DNA of 64,000 nt, taken from the NCBI GenBank assembly GCA_963728395.1, contig CAVSJJ010000003.1, positions 62,001-126,000 of the forward strand, in the 5' to 3' direction. This document shows positions 56,249-64,000 of this stretch, in pieces. Position 1 is the stretch's first letter; every line of letters starts with the position of its first letter. The notes below the pieces were generated by a model, which did no database searches, was not told the DNA's origin, and saw only the letters and a program-made list of their open reading frames with translations. Position numbers and translations under genes: made by a program. Source of the stretch: CAVSJJ01 sp963728395 (GTDB lineage: Bacteria > Actinomycetota > Actinomycetes > Actinomycetales > Dermatophilaceae).

Positions 56249-57131
56249 TCAGGACTCGAAGGAGTGCTCGAGGTCGGGGAAGGTCCCCTCGGCGACCTCC
56301 GCGGCATACGCCTTGGCGGCCTCGCCGAGGACCCCGCGCAGGTCGGCGTACTTCTTGACGAAGCGGGGAGCCCGCCCGCCGCGCAGGCCGGCCATGTCCT
56401 GCCAGACGAGGACCTGGGCGTCGCAGTGCGGCCCGGCGCCGATGCCGATCGGTCGGGATGCGCGACCGTCTTCGTGATCCGCTCGGCGACCGGCGCGGGG
56501 ACCATCTCCATGACGACGGCGAAGCAGCCGGCCTCCTCGAGGGCGACGGGCGTCGTCGAGGAGCTGCTCGGCGCTCGTCGCCGCGGCCCTGCACCTTGTA
56601 GCCGCCGAGGACGTGCTCGCTCTGCGGGGTGAAGCCGATGTGCCCCATGACGGGGATGCCCGCCCGGACGAGCAGCTCGATCTCGGGGACCATCGCCCGA
56701 CCGCCCTCGAGCTTGACGGCGTGGGCCATGCCCTCCTTCATGAACCGGGTGGCCGTCGCGAGCGCCTGCTGCGGGCTGGCCTGGTAGGAGCCGAAGGGCA
56801 GGTCGGCGACGACCATCGCCCGTTTCGCGGCCTGGGTCACGGCGCGGCACAGCGGGACGAGGTGGTCGACGGTGACGGGGACCGTCGTCTCGAAGCCGTA
56901 GACGTTGTTGCCGGCGGAGTCGCCGACGAGGAGGACGGGGATGCCCGCCTCGTCGAAGATCTCGGCGGCGTACATGTCGTATGCCGTGAGCATGGCCCAG
57001 CGCTCGCCGCGCTCCTTCATCTGGAGCAGGTGGGGGATGCGGACCCGGCGCTGAGGAGCGGCCTGGACCCCCGTCCCGTACGGCGCGGCGGTCTCGGCGG
57101 CGGCGGTGGACGGGCTCGCTGGCTCGGTCAT
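56249..57131 (-). CDS. panB: 3-methyl-2-oxobutanoate hydroxymethyltransferase
   Basis: First step of pantothenate (CoA) synthesis: adds a hydroxymethyl group from methylene-THF to ketoisovalerate. RRVRIPHLLQMKERGERWAM, LTAYDMYAAEIFDEAGIPVL, Mg-binding LVGDSAGNNVYGFETTVPVT, AMVVADLPFGSYQASPQQAL, ATRFMKEGMAHAVKLEGGRA, IPVMGHIGFTPQSEHVLGGY, LEEAGCFAVVMEMVPAPVAE, RITKTV, ending in FPDLEHSFES. About 290 residues, five frame changes in the second half. Lies beside the peptidase gene, 170 bases apart, in divergent orientation. Confidence 0.92.
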
Positions 57132-57301
57132 GACGCAATCCTAGGCGGGCTCCCGACGACGCGCCCCGAATTCTCGGTGCGCTTCAACGCGCCGATCCGC
57201 GCCATGGCGGTTAGGTTGTCCGGGTTGCTCCGGATCCGGAGAACATTCACGAAACGCCCAGCCAACGCATAGGACGGCCGGGAGACTAAGTGAGGGACAG
57301 G

Positions 57302-59608
57302 ATGAACCACAGAGGAAGGGTGGCGACGATCGCTGGAGTCGCCGCCGCTGCACTCGCGGTCACGCTGGGGTCGAGCCCCGCCACCGCGAAGCCCCAACCG
57401 CAGGTCCAGGACCCGGTTGGCGCGAACCGCAAGCACGACCTGCCGAACCCCCTGGGAGACGCGCAGCGCAAGCTGCGTGAGGAGGCCGTCACCAAGCTCG
57501 TCCAGGGCGAGGCGACGACAGAGGTCCGCGGTGGCCAACGGGTCATCACGCTCGCGGGCGGTGCCGACGAGAAGGGGCACCGGAAGAAGAGCCGCTACGT
57601 CAGCTACCCCGTCGAGCGTGAGGAGAGCATCTTCACCATCCTCACCGACTTCGGGGACCAGACCGACCCGCGGACCGGTGGCGACGCCGGGCCGGTGCAC
57701 AACCAGATCGCGGAGCCGACCCGCGGGTGGAGCAGCGGGCCGGACGCCGACAACAGCACCTTCTGGCTGCCGAACTTCAACAAGGCCCACTACAAGAACA
57801 TGATGTTCGGCACGAGCGGTGAGTCCTTCAAGGACTTCTACTCGAAGCTGTCGAACGGCCGGTTCCTCGCCAAGGGCGACGTGTCCGACTGGGTCCAGGT
57901 GCCCTACAACGAGGCGCGCTACGGGTCGAACAGCATCCGCGAGTCCGACGGCTACTGGAACTACATCAAGGACACCGCCCAGGCGTGGTTCGACGACCAG
58001 AAGGCGCAGGGCAAGACCGACGCGGAGATCGCCGACTACCTCAAGCAGTTCGACCAGGTCGACCGCTACGACTACGACGGCGACGGCAACTTCAACGAGC
58101 CGGACGGCTACATCGACCACTTCCAGGCCATCCACGCCGGAGAGGGCGAGGAGGCAGGCGGTGGCGCCCAGGGCGACGACGCGATCTGGTCGCACCGCTG
58201 GTACGCCTACTCGACGGACATCGGCAAGACCGGTCCGGACGGCAACCTGGCCGGCGGCGTGCCGATCGGCGACACCGGTCTGTGGATCGGTGACTACACG
58301 ACCGAGCCCGAGAACGGCGGCCTCGGCGTCTTCGCGCACGAGTTCGGCCACGACCTCGGTCTGCCCGACCTGTACGACACCGGCGGCGGCGAGAACAGCA
58401 CCGGGTTCTGGACGCTCATGAGCTCGGGCTCGTGGCTCAACGACGGCGGCTGGGCCATCGGCACCACGCCGGGCAACATGGGCGCCTGGGAGAAGCTCCA
58501 GCTGGGCTGGCTCGACTACCAGACCGTCGACTACGGCCAGAACAAGACCGTGCGGCTCGGCCCGGCGGACCGGGATGCGAGGAAGCGGCCACAGGCCATC
58601 GTCGTCAACCTGCCGGACAAGACCGTCACGACGGACTACAACACCCCGCACAGCGGCAGCACCGAGTGGTGGGGTGGCTCGGCCGACGGCCTCAACTCGA
58701 CCCTGACCCGCCCCATCGACCTCACCGGGAACTCCTCGGCGTCGGTGTCGGCGTGGCTCTGGTACGAGATCGAGTCGGACTACGACTACCTCTACGGCGA
58801 GGTGAGCACCGACGGCGGGACCTCGTGGACCGACGCGGGCGATCCCATCACCGGTGAGGACGGCACCTCGTGGGCCGAGAAGACGTGGGACCTCTCGCCG
58901 TGGGCCGGTCAGTCGGTCCTGTTCCGGTTCCGGTACGCGACCGACGGTGGCGTGCACTACAAGGGCCCGTTCATCGACGACATCACCGTCACGGCGGACG
59001 GCACGACCGTCTTCAGTGACGACGTCGAGAGCGGCGACAACGGCTGGACCGCGGACGGCTGGAGCCGGATGAGCGGGATGACGTCGGAGACGGTGCCGCA
59101 GTACTACATGGCCGAGAACCGGGTGTATGCCGGTTATGACGCCACGCTGCAGACCGGCCCGTACAACTTCGGCTGGCTCAACACGAAGCCGAACTGGGTC
59201 GAGCGGTTCCCGTACCAGAACGGCCTGCTCGTGACGTTCGCCAACGGTGAGTACGACAACAACAACACGTCGGCCCACCCGGGTGGCGGTCAGATCCTGC
59301 CGGTCGACGCCCGGCCGGCGAACATGGTGTTCAGCGACGGGTACCAGCTGAGCAACCGTCGCCAGCCGTTCGACGCCACCTTCGGCAAGGAGCGGACCGA
59401 CGCCGTGTCGTTCCATCACAACGGGATCAAGATGTCGGTGCCGTCGCGCCCGGGGATCCCCATGTTCTGGGACGCCTACCCGGACAAGTACTGGACCGCG
59501 GACAACCCGCAGGCGTCGACGAAGGTCGCCGGCTCCGGGGTCAAGATCATCGTCCGGGCCCAGCACGGCGACAACATGACCGTTCGGGTCCAGTGGCCGC
59601 GGTCGTGA
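57302..59608 (+). CDS. Secreted M6-family metalloprotease (immune inhibitor A-like)
   Basis: Intact, 768 residues. Sec signal peptide MNHRGRVATIAGVAAAALAV plus TLGSSPATAKP with cleavage after ATA. Propeptide-like N-terminus, then the catalytic domain starting IFTILTDFGDQTDPRTGG; zinc motif FAHEFGHDLGLPDLYDTGGG (HExxH form HEFGH) at about residue 345; MSSGSWLNDGGWAIGTTPGN. The C-terminal half has a MAM-like/immune inhibitor A beta domain (FSDDVESGDNGWTADGWSRM, GPYNFGWLNTKPNWVERFPY, VTFANGEYDNNNTSAHPGGG). An EF-hand-like DRYDYDGDGNFNEPDG suggests calcium. Exported enzyme degrading extracellular protein. A GTG twelve bases earlier is an alternative start. The base composition is milder and the frame unbroken. 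Confidence 0.9.
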   Translation: MNHRGRVATIAGVAAAALAVTLGSSPATAKPQPQVQDPVGANRKHDLPNPLGDAQRKLREEAVTKLVQGEATTEVRGGQRVITLAGGADEKGHRKKSRYVSYPVEREESIFTILTDFGDQTDPRTGGDAGPVHNQIAEPTRGWSSGPDADNSTFWLPNFNKAHYKNMMFGTSGESFKDFYSKLSNGRFLAKGDVSDWVQVPYNEARYGSNSIRESDGYWNYIKDTAQAWFDDQKAQGKTDAEIADYLKQFDQVDRYDYDGDGNFNEPDGYIDHFQAIHAGEGEEAGGGAQGDDAIWSHRWYAYSTDIGKTGPDGNLAGGVPIGDTGLWIGDYTTEPENGGLGVFAHEFGHDLGLPDLYDTGGGENSTGFWTLMSSGSWLNDGGWAIGTTPGNMGAWEKLQLGWLDYQTVDYGQNKTVRLGPADRDARKRPQAIVVNLPDKTVTTDYNTPHSGSTEWWGGSADGLNSTLTRPIDLTGNSSASVSAWLWYEIESDYDYLYGEVSTDGGTSWTDAGDPITGEDGTSWAEKTWDLSPWAGQSVLFRFRYATDGGVHYKGPFIDDITVTADGTTVFSDDVESGDNGWTADGWSRMSGMTSETVPQYYMAENRVYAGYDATLQTGPYNFGWLNTKPNWVERFPYQNGLLVTFANGEYDNNNTSAHPGGGQILPVDARPANMVFSDGYQLSNRRQPFDATFGKERTDAVSFHHNGIKMSVPSRPGIPMFWDAYPDKYWTADNPQASTKVAGSGVKIIVRAQHGDNMTVRVQWPRS

Positions 59609-59647
59609 CACCGTAGGTCCCGACATCGCAGTGCCATCGCGATGACC

Positions 59648-59679
59648 CACGGCCCCGGCGGGAGACCGCCGGGGCCGTG
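59648..59679. terminator. Hairpin terminator after the metalloprotease
   Basis: Perfect 14-base-pair stem CACGGCCCCGGCGG with its complement and a GAGA tetraloop, 40 bases after the protease stop and 75 before glnA. No T-tract. Likely ends the protease transcript. Confidence 0.7.
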
Positions 59680-59753
59680 CGGCGTCCGGCGGGGCCGCGG
59701 CATACCGTCACGGGGTTACCGCCGCGAAACACGGATAGGGCAGGATGCGGGCC

Positions 59754-61091
59754 ATGGATCGACAGCAGGAGTACGTCCTTCGGACCATCGAGGAGCGGGA
59801 CATCCGCTTCGTGCGGCTCTGGTTCACCGACGTCCTCGGCACCCTCAAGTCCGTCGCCGTCGCTCCCGCCGAGCTCGAGGGCGCCTTCGCCGAGGGGATC
59901 GGCTTCGACGGGTCCGCGATCGAGGGGTTCGCCCGGGTCTTCGAGGCCGACATGCTGGCCCACCCCGACCCCGCGACCTTCCAGGTCCTGCCCTGGCGGG
60001 GGGAGTCTCCCGGCACCGCCCGGATGTTCTGCGACATCACCCTGCCGGACGGGACGCCGAGCATGGCCGACCCGCGGCACGTGCTCCAGCGGGCCCTCGC
60101 CCGCGCCTCCGACATGGGCTTCACCTTCTACACCCACCCCGAGATCGAGTTCTTCCTTCTCGAGCGCGGCTTCCAGCCGGGCCAGCCGCCGCGACCGGTC
60201 GACGCGGCCGGCTACTTCGAGCACGTCCCGCACGGCACGGCCCACGACTTCCGCCGGGCGGCCATCTCGATGCTCGAGTCGATGGGGATCTCGGTCGAGT
60301 TCAGCCATCACGAGGGCGGCCCCGGCCAGAACGAGATCGACCTGCGCTACGCCGACGCCCTGACGATGGCCGACAACATCATGACGTTCCGCACCGTCAT
60401 CAAGGAGGTCGCGCTCGAGCAGGGCGTCTATGCGACGTTCATGCCGAAGGTCTTCGCCGAGCACCCGGGGTCCGGGATGCACACGCACGTCTCGCTGTTC
60501 GAGGGCGACACGAACGCCTTCTACGAGCCGGGCGCCCCCTACCAGCTCTCCAAGACGGCGCGGCAGTTCATCGCGGGGCTCATCACCCACGGGCCCGAGA
60601 TCACGGCGGTGACCAACCAGTGGGTCAACAGCTACAAGCGGCTGTGGGGAGGCGGCGAGGCTCCGGCCCATCTCACCTGGGGCCACAACAACCGCTCGGC
60701 CATGGTGCGAGTTCCGATGTACAAGCCGAGCAAGGGCAACAGCACCCGGATCGAGGTCCGCACCATCGACGCGGCGTGCAACCCCTACCTCGCGTATGCC
60801 GTCATCCTCTCGGCGGGGCTCAAGGGCATCGAGGAGGGCTACGAGCTCCCGCCGGAGGCCGAGGACGACGTGTGGGGCCTCACCGACGGTGAGCGCCGGG
60901 CGATGGGCATCAAGCCGCTGCCCGCCTCGCTCCACGACGCGACGACGGCCATGGAGTCGAGCGAGCTCGTGGCCGAGACCCTCGGCGAGCACGTCTTCGA
61001 CTTCTTCCTCCGCAACAAGCGCGCCGAGTGGGACGACTACCGCAACCAGGTGACGGCCTTCGAGCTGGAGCGATACCTTCCCAGGCTGTGA
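59754..61091 (+). CDS. glnA: Glutamine synthetase, GlnA2 type
   Basis: Intact, 445 residues. MDRQQEYVLRTIEERDIRFV, RLWFTDVLGTLKSVAVAPAE, FAEGIGFDGSAIEGFARVFE, FCDITLPDGTPSMADPRHVL, metal site HPEIEFFLLERGFQPGQPP, SVEFSHHEGGPGQNEIDLRY, PGSGMHTHVSLFEGDTNAFY, NQWVNSYKRLWGGGEAPAHL, NNRSAMVRVPMYKPSKGNST, RIEVRTIDAACNPYLAYAVI, ending KRAEWDDYRNQVTAFELERY. The length and motif set follow mycobacterial GlnA2 (Rv2222c), beside glnE as in mycobacteria. It has YELPPEAED where adenylylated enzymes carry their target tyrosine. An ATG at 59745 is also possible. Overlaps glnE by four bases. Confidence 0.92.
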   Translation: MDRQQEYVLRTIEERDIRFVRLWFTDVLGTLKSVAVAPAELEGAFAEGIGFDGSAIEGFARVFEADMLAHPDPATFQVLPWRGESPGTARMFCDITLPDGTPSMADPRHVLQRALARASDMGFTFYTHPEIEFFLLERGFQPGQPPRPVDAAGYFEHVPHGTAHDFRRAAISMLESMGISVEFSHHEGGPGQNEIDLRYADALTMADNIMTFRTVIKEVALEQGVYATFMPKVFAEHPGSGMHTHVSLFEGDTNAFYEPGAPYQLSKTARQFIAGLITHGPEITAVTNQWVNSYKRLWGGGEAPAHLTWGHNNRSAMVRVPMYKPSKGNSTRIEVRTIDAACNPYLAYAVILSAGLKGIEEGYELPPEAEDDVWGLTDGERRAMGIKPLPASLHDATTAMESSELVAETLGEHVFDFFLRNKRAEWDDYRNQVTAFELERYLPRL

Positions 61092-64000
61092 ACGTCCCCC
61101 GCGGTGAGTCGGTCCCCGGCGCGCTGACCCGGCTCGGGTTCGCCGACCCGGGTCGGGCCGACGCCCTGCTCGACGAGCCCGCCCTGGCCCCGCTCGTCCA
61201 CGACGTCGCCCGTGTCGAGGAGGCCGGCATCTCGCAGGGGCTCTCCCGCGTCGCCGACCCCGACCTTGCCCTGCTCAGCCTCGTCCGGATCATGGAGGCG
61301 GCCGAGACCCTCGCCGACCGCGGCGCCCTCATCGCCGCCCTCGACCGGCCGGGGACCGCGCGCGAGCGGCTGCTCGCCGTCCTCGGCGCGTCGGCGGCCC
61401 TCGGCGACCACCTCGTCGCCCACCCCGAGCACTGGGCCTCGGCCGCGTCCGCCGAGCCCTGCTCCGCGGACCAGCGCGTGGAGGACCTCGTCGCCGCCGT
61501 GACCGGCCGTCCCGAGGACGAGGCGATGGACGCACTGCGCGTCGAGTACCGCCGGCAGATCCTCGGCATCGCCGCTCTCGACCTCACGAGCGAGGACCCC
61601 GTGGCCGGGCTGCCCGCGACGGCGTCGGCGCTCGCCGAGCTCGCCGAGGCCGCCCTCGAGGCGGCGCTCGTCATCGCCCGGGAGGGCGTCGGGCTCGAGA
61701 CGGCCGACCGGAGTCGGTTCGCCGTCATCGCGATGGGCAAGACGGGCGGCCGCGAGCTGAACTACATCAGCGACGTCGACGTCATCTTCGTCGCCGAGCC
61801 CGCCGACGGCGTCCCGGAGGACGAGGCGCTCTCGACGGCGACCGACCTGGCGACCCGGCTCATGCGGGTGTGCTCCGCCTCGACGCCCGCCGGGTCGCTG
61901 TGGCAGGTCGACCCGGCGCTCCGGCCCGAGGGCAAGCAGGGGCCGCTCGTCCGCACCGTGCAGAGCCACAAGACCTACTACGAGCGGTGGGCGAAGACGT
62001 GGGAGTTCCAGGCGCTGCTCAAGGCCCGGCCCGTCGCGGGCGACCGCGAGCTGGGGGAGGAGTACCTCGCCGTCGTCCAGCCGATGGTGTGGGAGGCCGC
62101 GTCCCGGGAGAACTTCGTCGACGACGTCCAGGCGATGCGCCGCCGGGTCGAGGAGCACGTCCCGAGCGGTGAGGCCGACCGGCAGCTCAAGCTGGGGCGG
62201 GGCGGGCTGCGCGACGTCGAGTTCAGCGTCCAGCTCCTCCAGCTCGTCCACGGCCGGGCCGACGACACCCTCCGCTCCCGGACCACCCTCGAGGCGCTGG
62301 CGGCGTTGAGCGCCGGCGGGTACGTCGGGCGCGACGACGCGGCGGTCCTCGACACGGCATACCGGCTGTTGCGGACCCTCGAGCACCGGATCCAGCTCTC
62401 GCGGCTGCGTCGCACCCATCTCATGCCCACGTCGGAGGCCGATCTGCGCCGGCTCGGCCGGGCCCTCGGCTTCCGCAGCAACCCCGCCGAGGACGTCGTC
62501 CGCGAGTGGCGGGCCCAGGCCCGCGAGGTGCGCCGACTGCACGAGCGGATCTTCTACCGCCCGCTGCTGTCGGCGGTCGCCCGGCTCAGCGCCAGCGAGG
62601 TCCGGCTCACACCGGAGGCGGCCCGTGAGCGGCTCTCGGCCCTCGGCTACCGCGACCCCCGGGGGGCCCTCGGCCACCTCCAGGCCCTCACCGACGGGGT
62701 GAGCCGGCGGGCGGCCATCCAGCGCCAGCTCCTGCCGGTCATGCTCGGCTGGTTCGCCGACGAGGCCGACGCCGACGCCGGGCTGCTCGCCTTCCGCCGG
62801 ATCAGCGACGAGCTGGGCTCGACCCACTGGTACCTCCGGCTGCTCCGCGACGAGGGCTCGGCCGCCGAGAACCTCGCGCACACCCTCGCCCGCAGCCGGT
62901 ACGCCGCCGACCTGCTCGAGTCGGCCCCCGAGTGCGTCCAGTTCCTCGGCGACCCCGGCGGGCTCCAGCCGCGCCCTCGGGGGAGATCGAGCGACGGATG
63001 CGCTCGGCCGCCGGTCGCAAGGACGACCCGGTGTCGGCCGTCCACGCCGCTCGGGGCATCCGTCGCTCGGAGCTGTTCCGGGTGGCGGTCGCCGACCTCA
63101 CCGGTGCCCTGACCCTCGACGGGCGTCGGCCACGCCCTCACCGACCTCACGGCGGCGCTGCTGGAGGTCGACCCTCCAGGTGTGCCTGCGCGAGGTGGAG
63201 GTCCGCACCGGGGCGCCGCCGCTACCCGGGTCCTCGTCGTCGGGATGGGACGGCTCGGCGGTGGGGAGCAGGGCTACGGCTCGGACGCCGACGTCGTCTT
63301 CGTCCACGACCCGCTTCCCGGCGTCGACGAGCCCGCGGCCCAGGAGCAGGCGACCGAGATCGTCAAGGAGCTGATCGTCGCTGCTCGGCCGGCCCGGACC
63401 GGACCCGGTGCTCGACGTCGACGCCGCCCTGCGCCCGGAGGGCAAGAACGGCCCCCTCGTCCGCTCGCTCGCGGCATACCGGCGCTACTACGAGCGCTGG
63501 TCGCTCGTCTGGGAGGCGCAGGCGCTGCTGCGGGCGCGGCCCGTGGCCGGGGACGCCGACCTGGCGGAGCGGTTCCTCGAGCTCATCGCGCCGATCCGGT
63601 GGCCGCAGGGCGGGCTCCGCCCGGACCAGGTCCGCGAGATCCGCACCCTCAAGGCCCGGATGGAGGCCGAGCGGCTGCCCCGGGGCGCGGACCGCAAGAC
63701 GCACTTCAAGCTCGGCCACGGCGGGCTGTCCGACGTCGAGTGGTGCGTCCAGCTCGTCCAGCTCGACCACGCCGCCGCGAACCCCGAGCTGCGGACGACC
63801 TCGACCCTCGACGGTCTCGCGGCGGCCGAGCGGCTCGGGATCATCGACGAGGCCTCGGCGGCCGCGCTCGGCGAGGCCTGGCGCCTCGCCTCGCAGATGC
63901 GCAACGCCGGCAGCCTCTTCCGCAGGCCGGCCGATCGACGCCCTCCCGACCGACCTGCGCGACGCCGAGGGGATCGCCCGGATCCTCGGCCTCGCCCCCC
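61088..64000 (+). CDS. glnE: Glutamine synthetase adenylyltransferase/deadenylase, incomplete
   Basis: Switches glutamine synthetase off by adenylylation and on by removal. GTG start in the glnA stop (GTGA). N-terminal half clean: EYRRQILGIAALDLTSEDPV, first nucleotidyltransferase site FAVIAMGKTGGRELNYISDV with DVIFVAE, DPALRPEGKQGPLVRTVQS, YYERWAKTWEFQALLKARPV, LKLGRGGLRDVEFSVQLLQL, HRIQLSRLRRTHLMPTSEAD. Second domain: RVLVVGMGRLGGGEQGYGSD, DVVFVHDPLPGVDEPAAQEQ, DAALRPEGKNGPLVRSLAAY, FKLGHGGLSDVEWCVQLVQL. Frame changes begin after 62960. The gene runs off the right edge with about 970 of the usual 1000 residues present. Confidence 0.93.

Noticed and set aside
57128..59650. Long open frame of about 840 codons antisense to the M6 protease
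   Set aside because: It is the complement-frame shadow of a well-supported secreted protease in a GC-rich genome; the translation has no domain and repeats Val/Gly/Arg runs.
61037..62881. Antisense 614-codon frame under glnE
   Set aside because: Shadow frame of the clean glnE N-terminal half; no recognisable protein features.
1..64000. Prophage, integrative element or insertion sequence
   Set aside because: No integrase, transposase, terminase or conjugation gene could be read in any frame; only small repeats are present.

Overview
The window is chromosomal DNA from a very GC-rich actinobacterium. A member of the Micrococcales, probably the Intrasporangiaceae/Dermatophilaceae group, is the most likely source; that is an inference from gene content (DUF3145 beside the fatty acid operon, polyphosphate glucokinase, GlnA2 with GlnE, an actinobacterial type A RNase P RNA) and not a sequence match. 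I see no plasmid, phage, transposase or CRISPR array.

Sequence quality matters. Roughly two thirds of the genes can only be read by changing frame one to several times, at single-base gains or losses inside G/C-rich runs, although the encoded proteins are complete and conserved. Essential genes (dnaG, dgt, rnpB-linked genes, argG, aceE, fab genes) are affected as much as accessory ones, so I treat these as sequencing or assembly errors and annotate whole genes. Clean stretches lie at about 7.9-9.3, 20.5-24.4, 52.2-53.6 and 57.2-62.9 kb.

Layout. 0-21 kb: tail of a SigE-family sigma factor, a TolB-like protein, dusB, a methionine gamma-lyase-like enzyme with a divergent Lrp regulator, a YdeI protein, dgt, an ArsR-SRPBCC-VOC operon, a DinB protein, dnaG, a zinc/cation exporter, tRNA-Asn, a gluABCD-type amino acid ABC transporter, an FAD oxidoreductase, a tandem GNAT protein, a methyltransferase, a PfkB kinase and a RibD-type reductase. 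21-25 kb: an accessory stretch with a TetR operon, DUF2625, a stand-alone RsbR-N-like protein and tRNA-Met. 25-37 kb: DUF3145, then accD-fabF-acpP-fabH-fabD-fasR, argG and aceE. 37-43 kb: fdhD, an alpha/beta hydrolase, two PH-domain proteins, DUF3052, ahpE and tRNA-Val. 43-50 kb: Nif3, zinc-ribbon, RNase H/phosphatase, DUF1737, rhodanese, metZ, an SLC13-type transporter and yaaA. 50-64 kb: an RNB exoribonuclease, rnpB, small genes, ppgK, map, a methyltransferase, panB, a secreted M6 metalloprotease, glnA2 and the start of glnE.

Much of 25-64 kb matches a block known from Mycobacterium tuberculosis (glnA/glnE/panB, RNase H-Zn ribbon-Nif3, ahpE-DUF3052, aceE-fasR-fabD-acp-kas-accD). The genes combine central nitrogen and fatty acid metabolism with replication and RNA processing. 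The most unusual observations are an octamer (GTATGCCG/CGGCATAC) seen about 50 times on both strands, a FabD carrying a C-terminal biotinyl-like domain without its lysine, and two unexplained families of intergenic palindromes/repeats at 11.5 and 32.9 kb.
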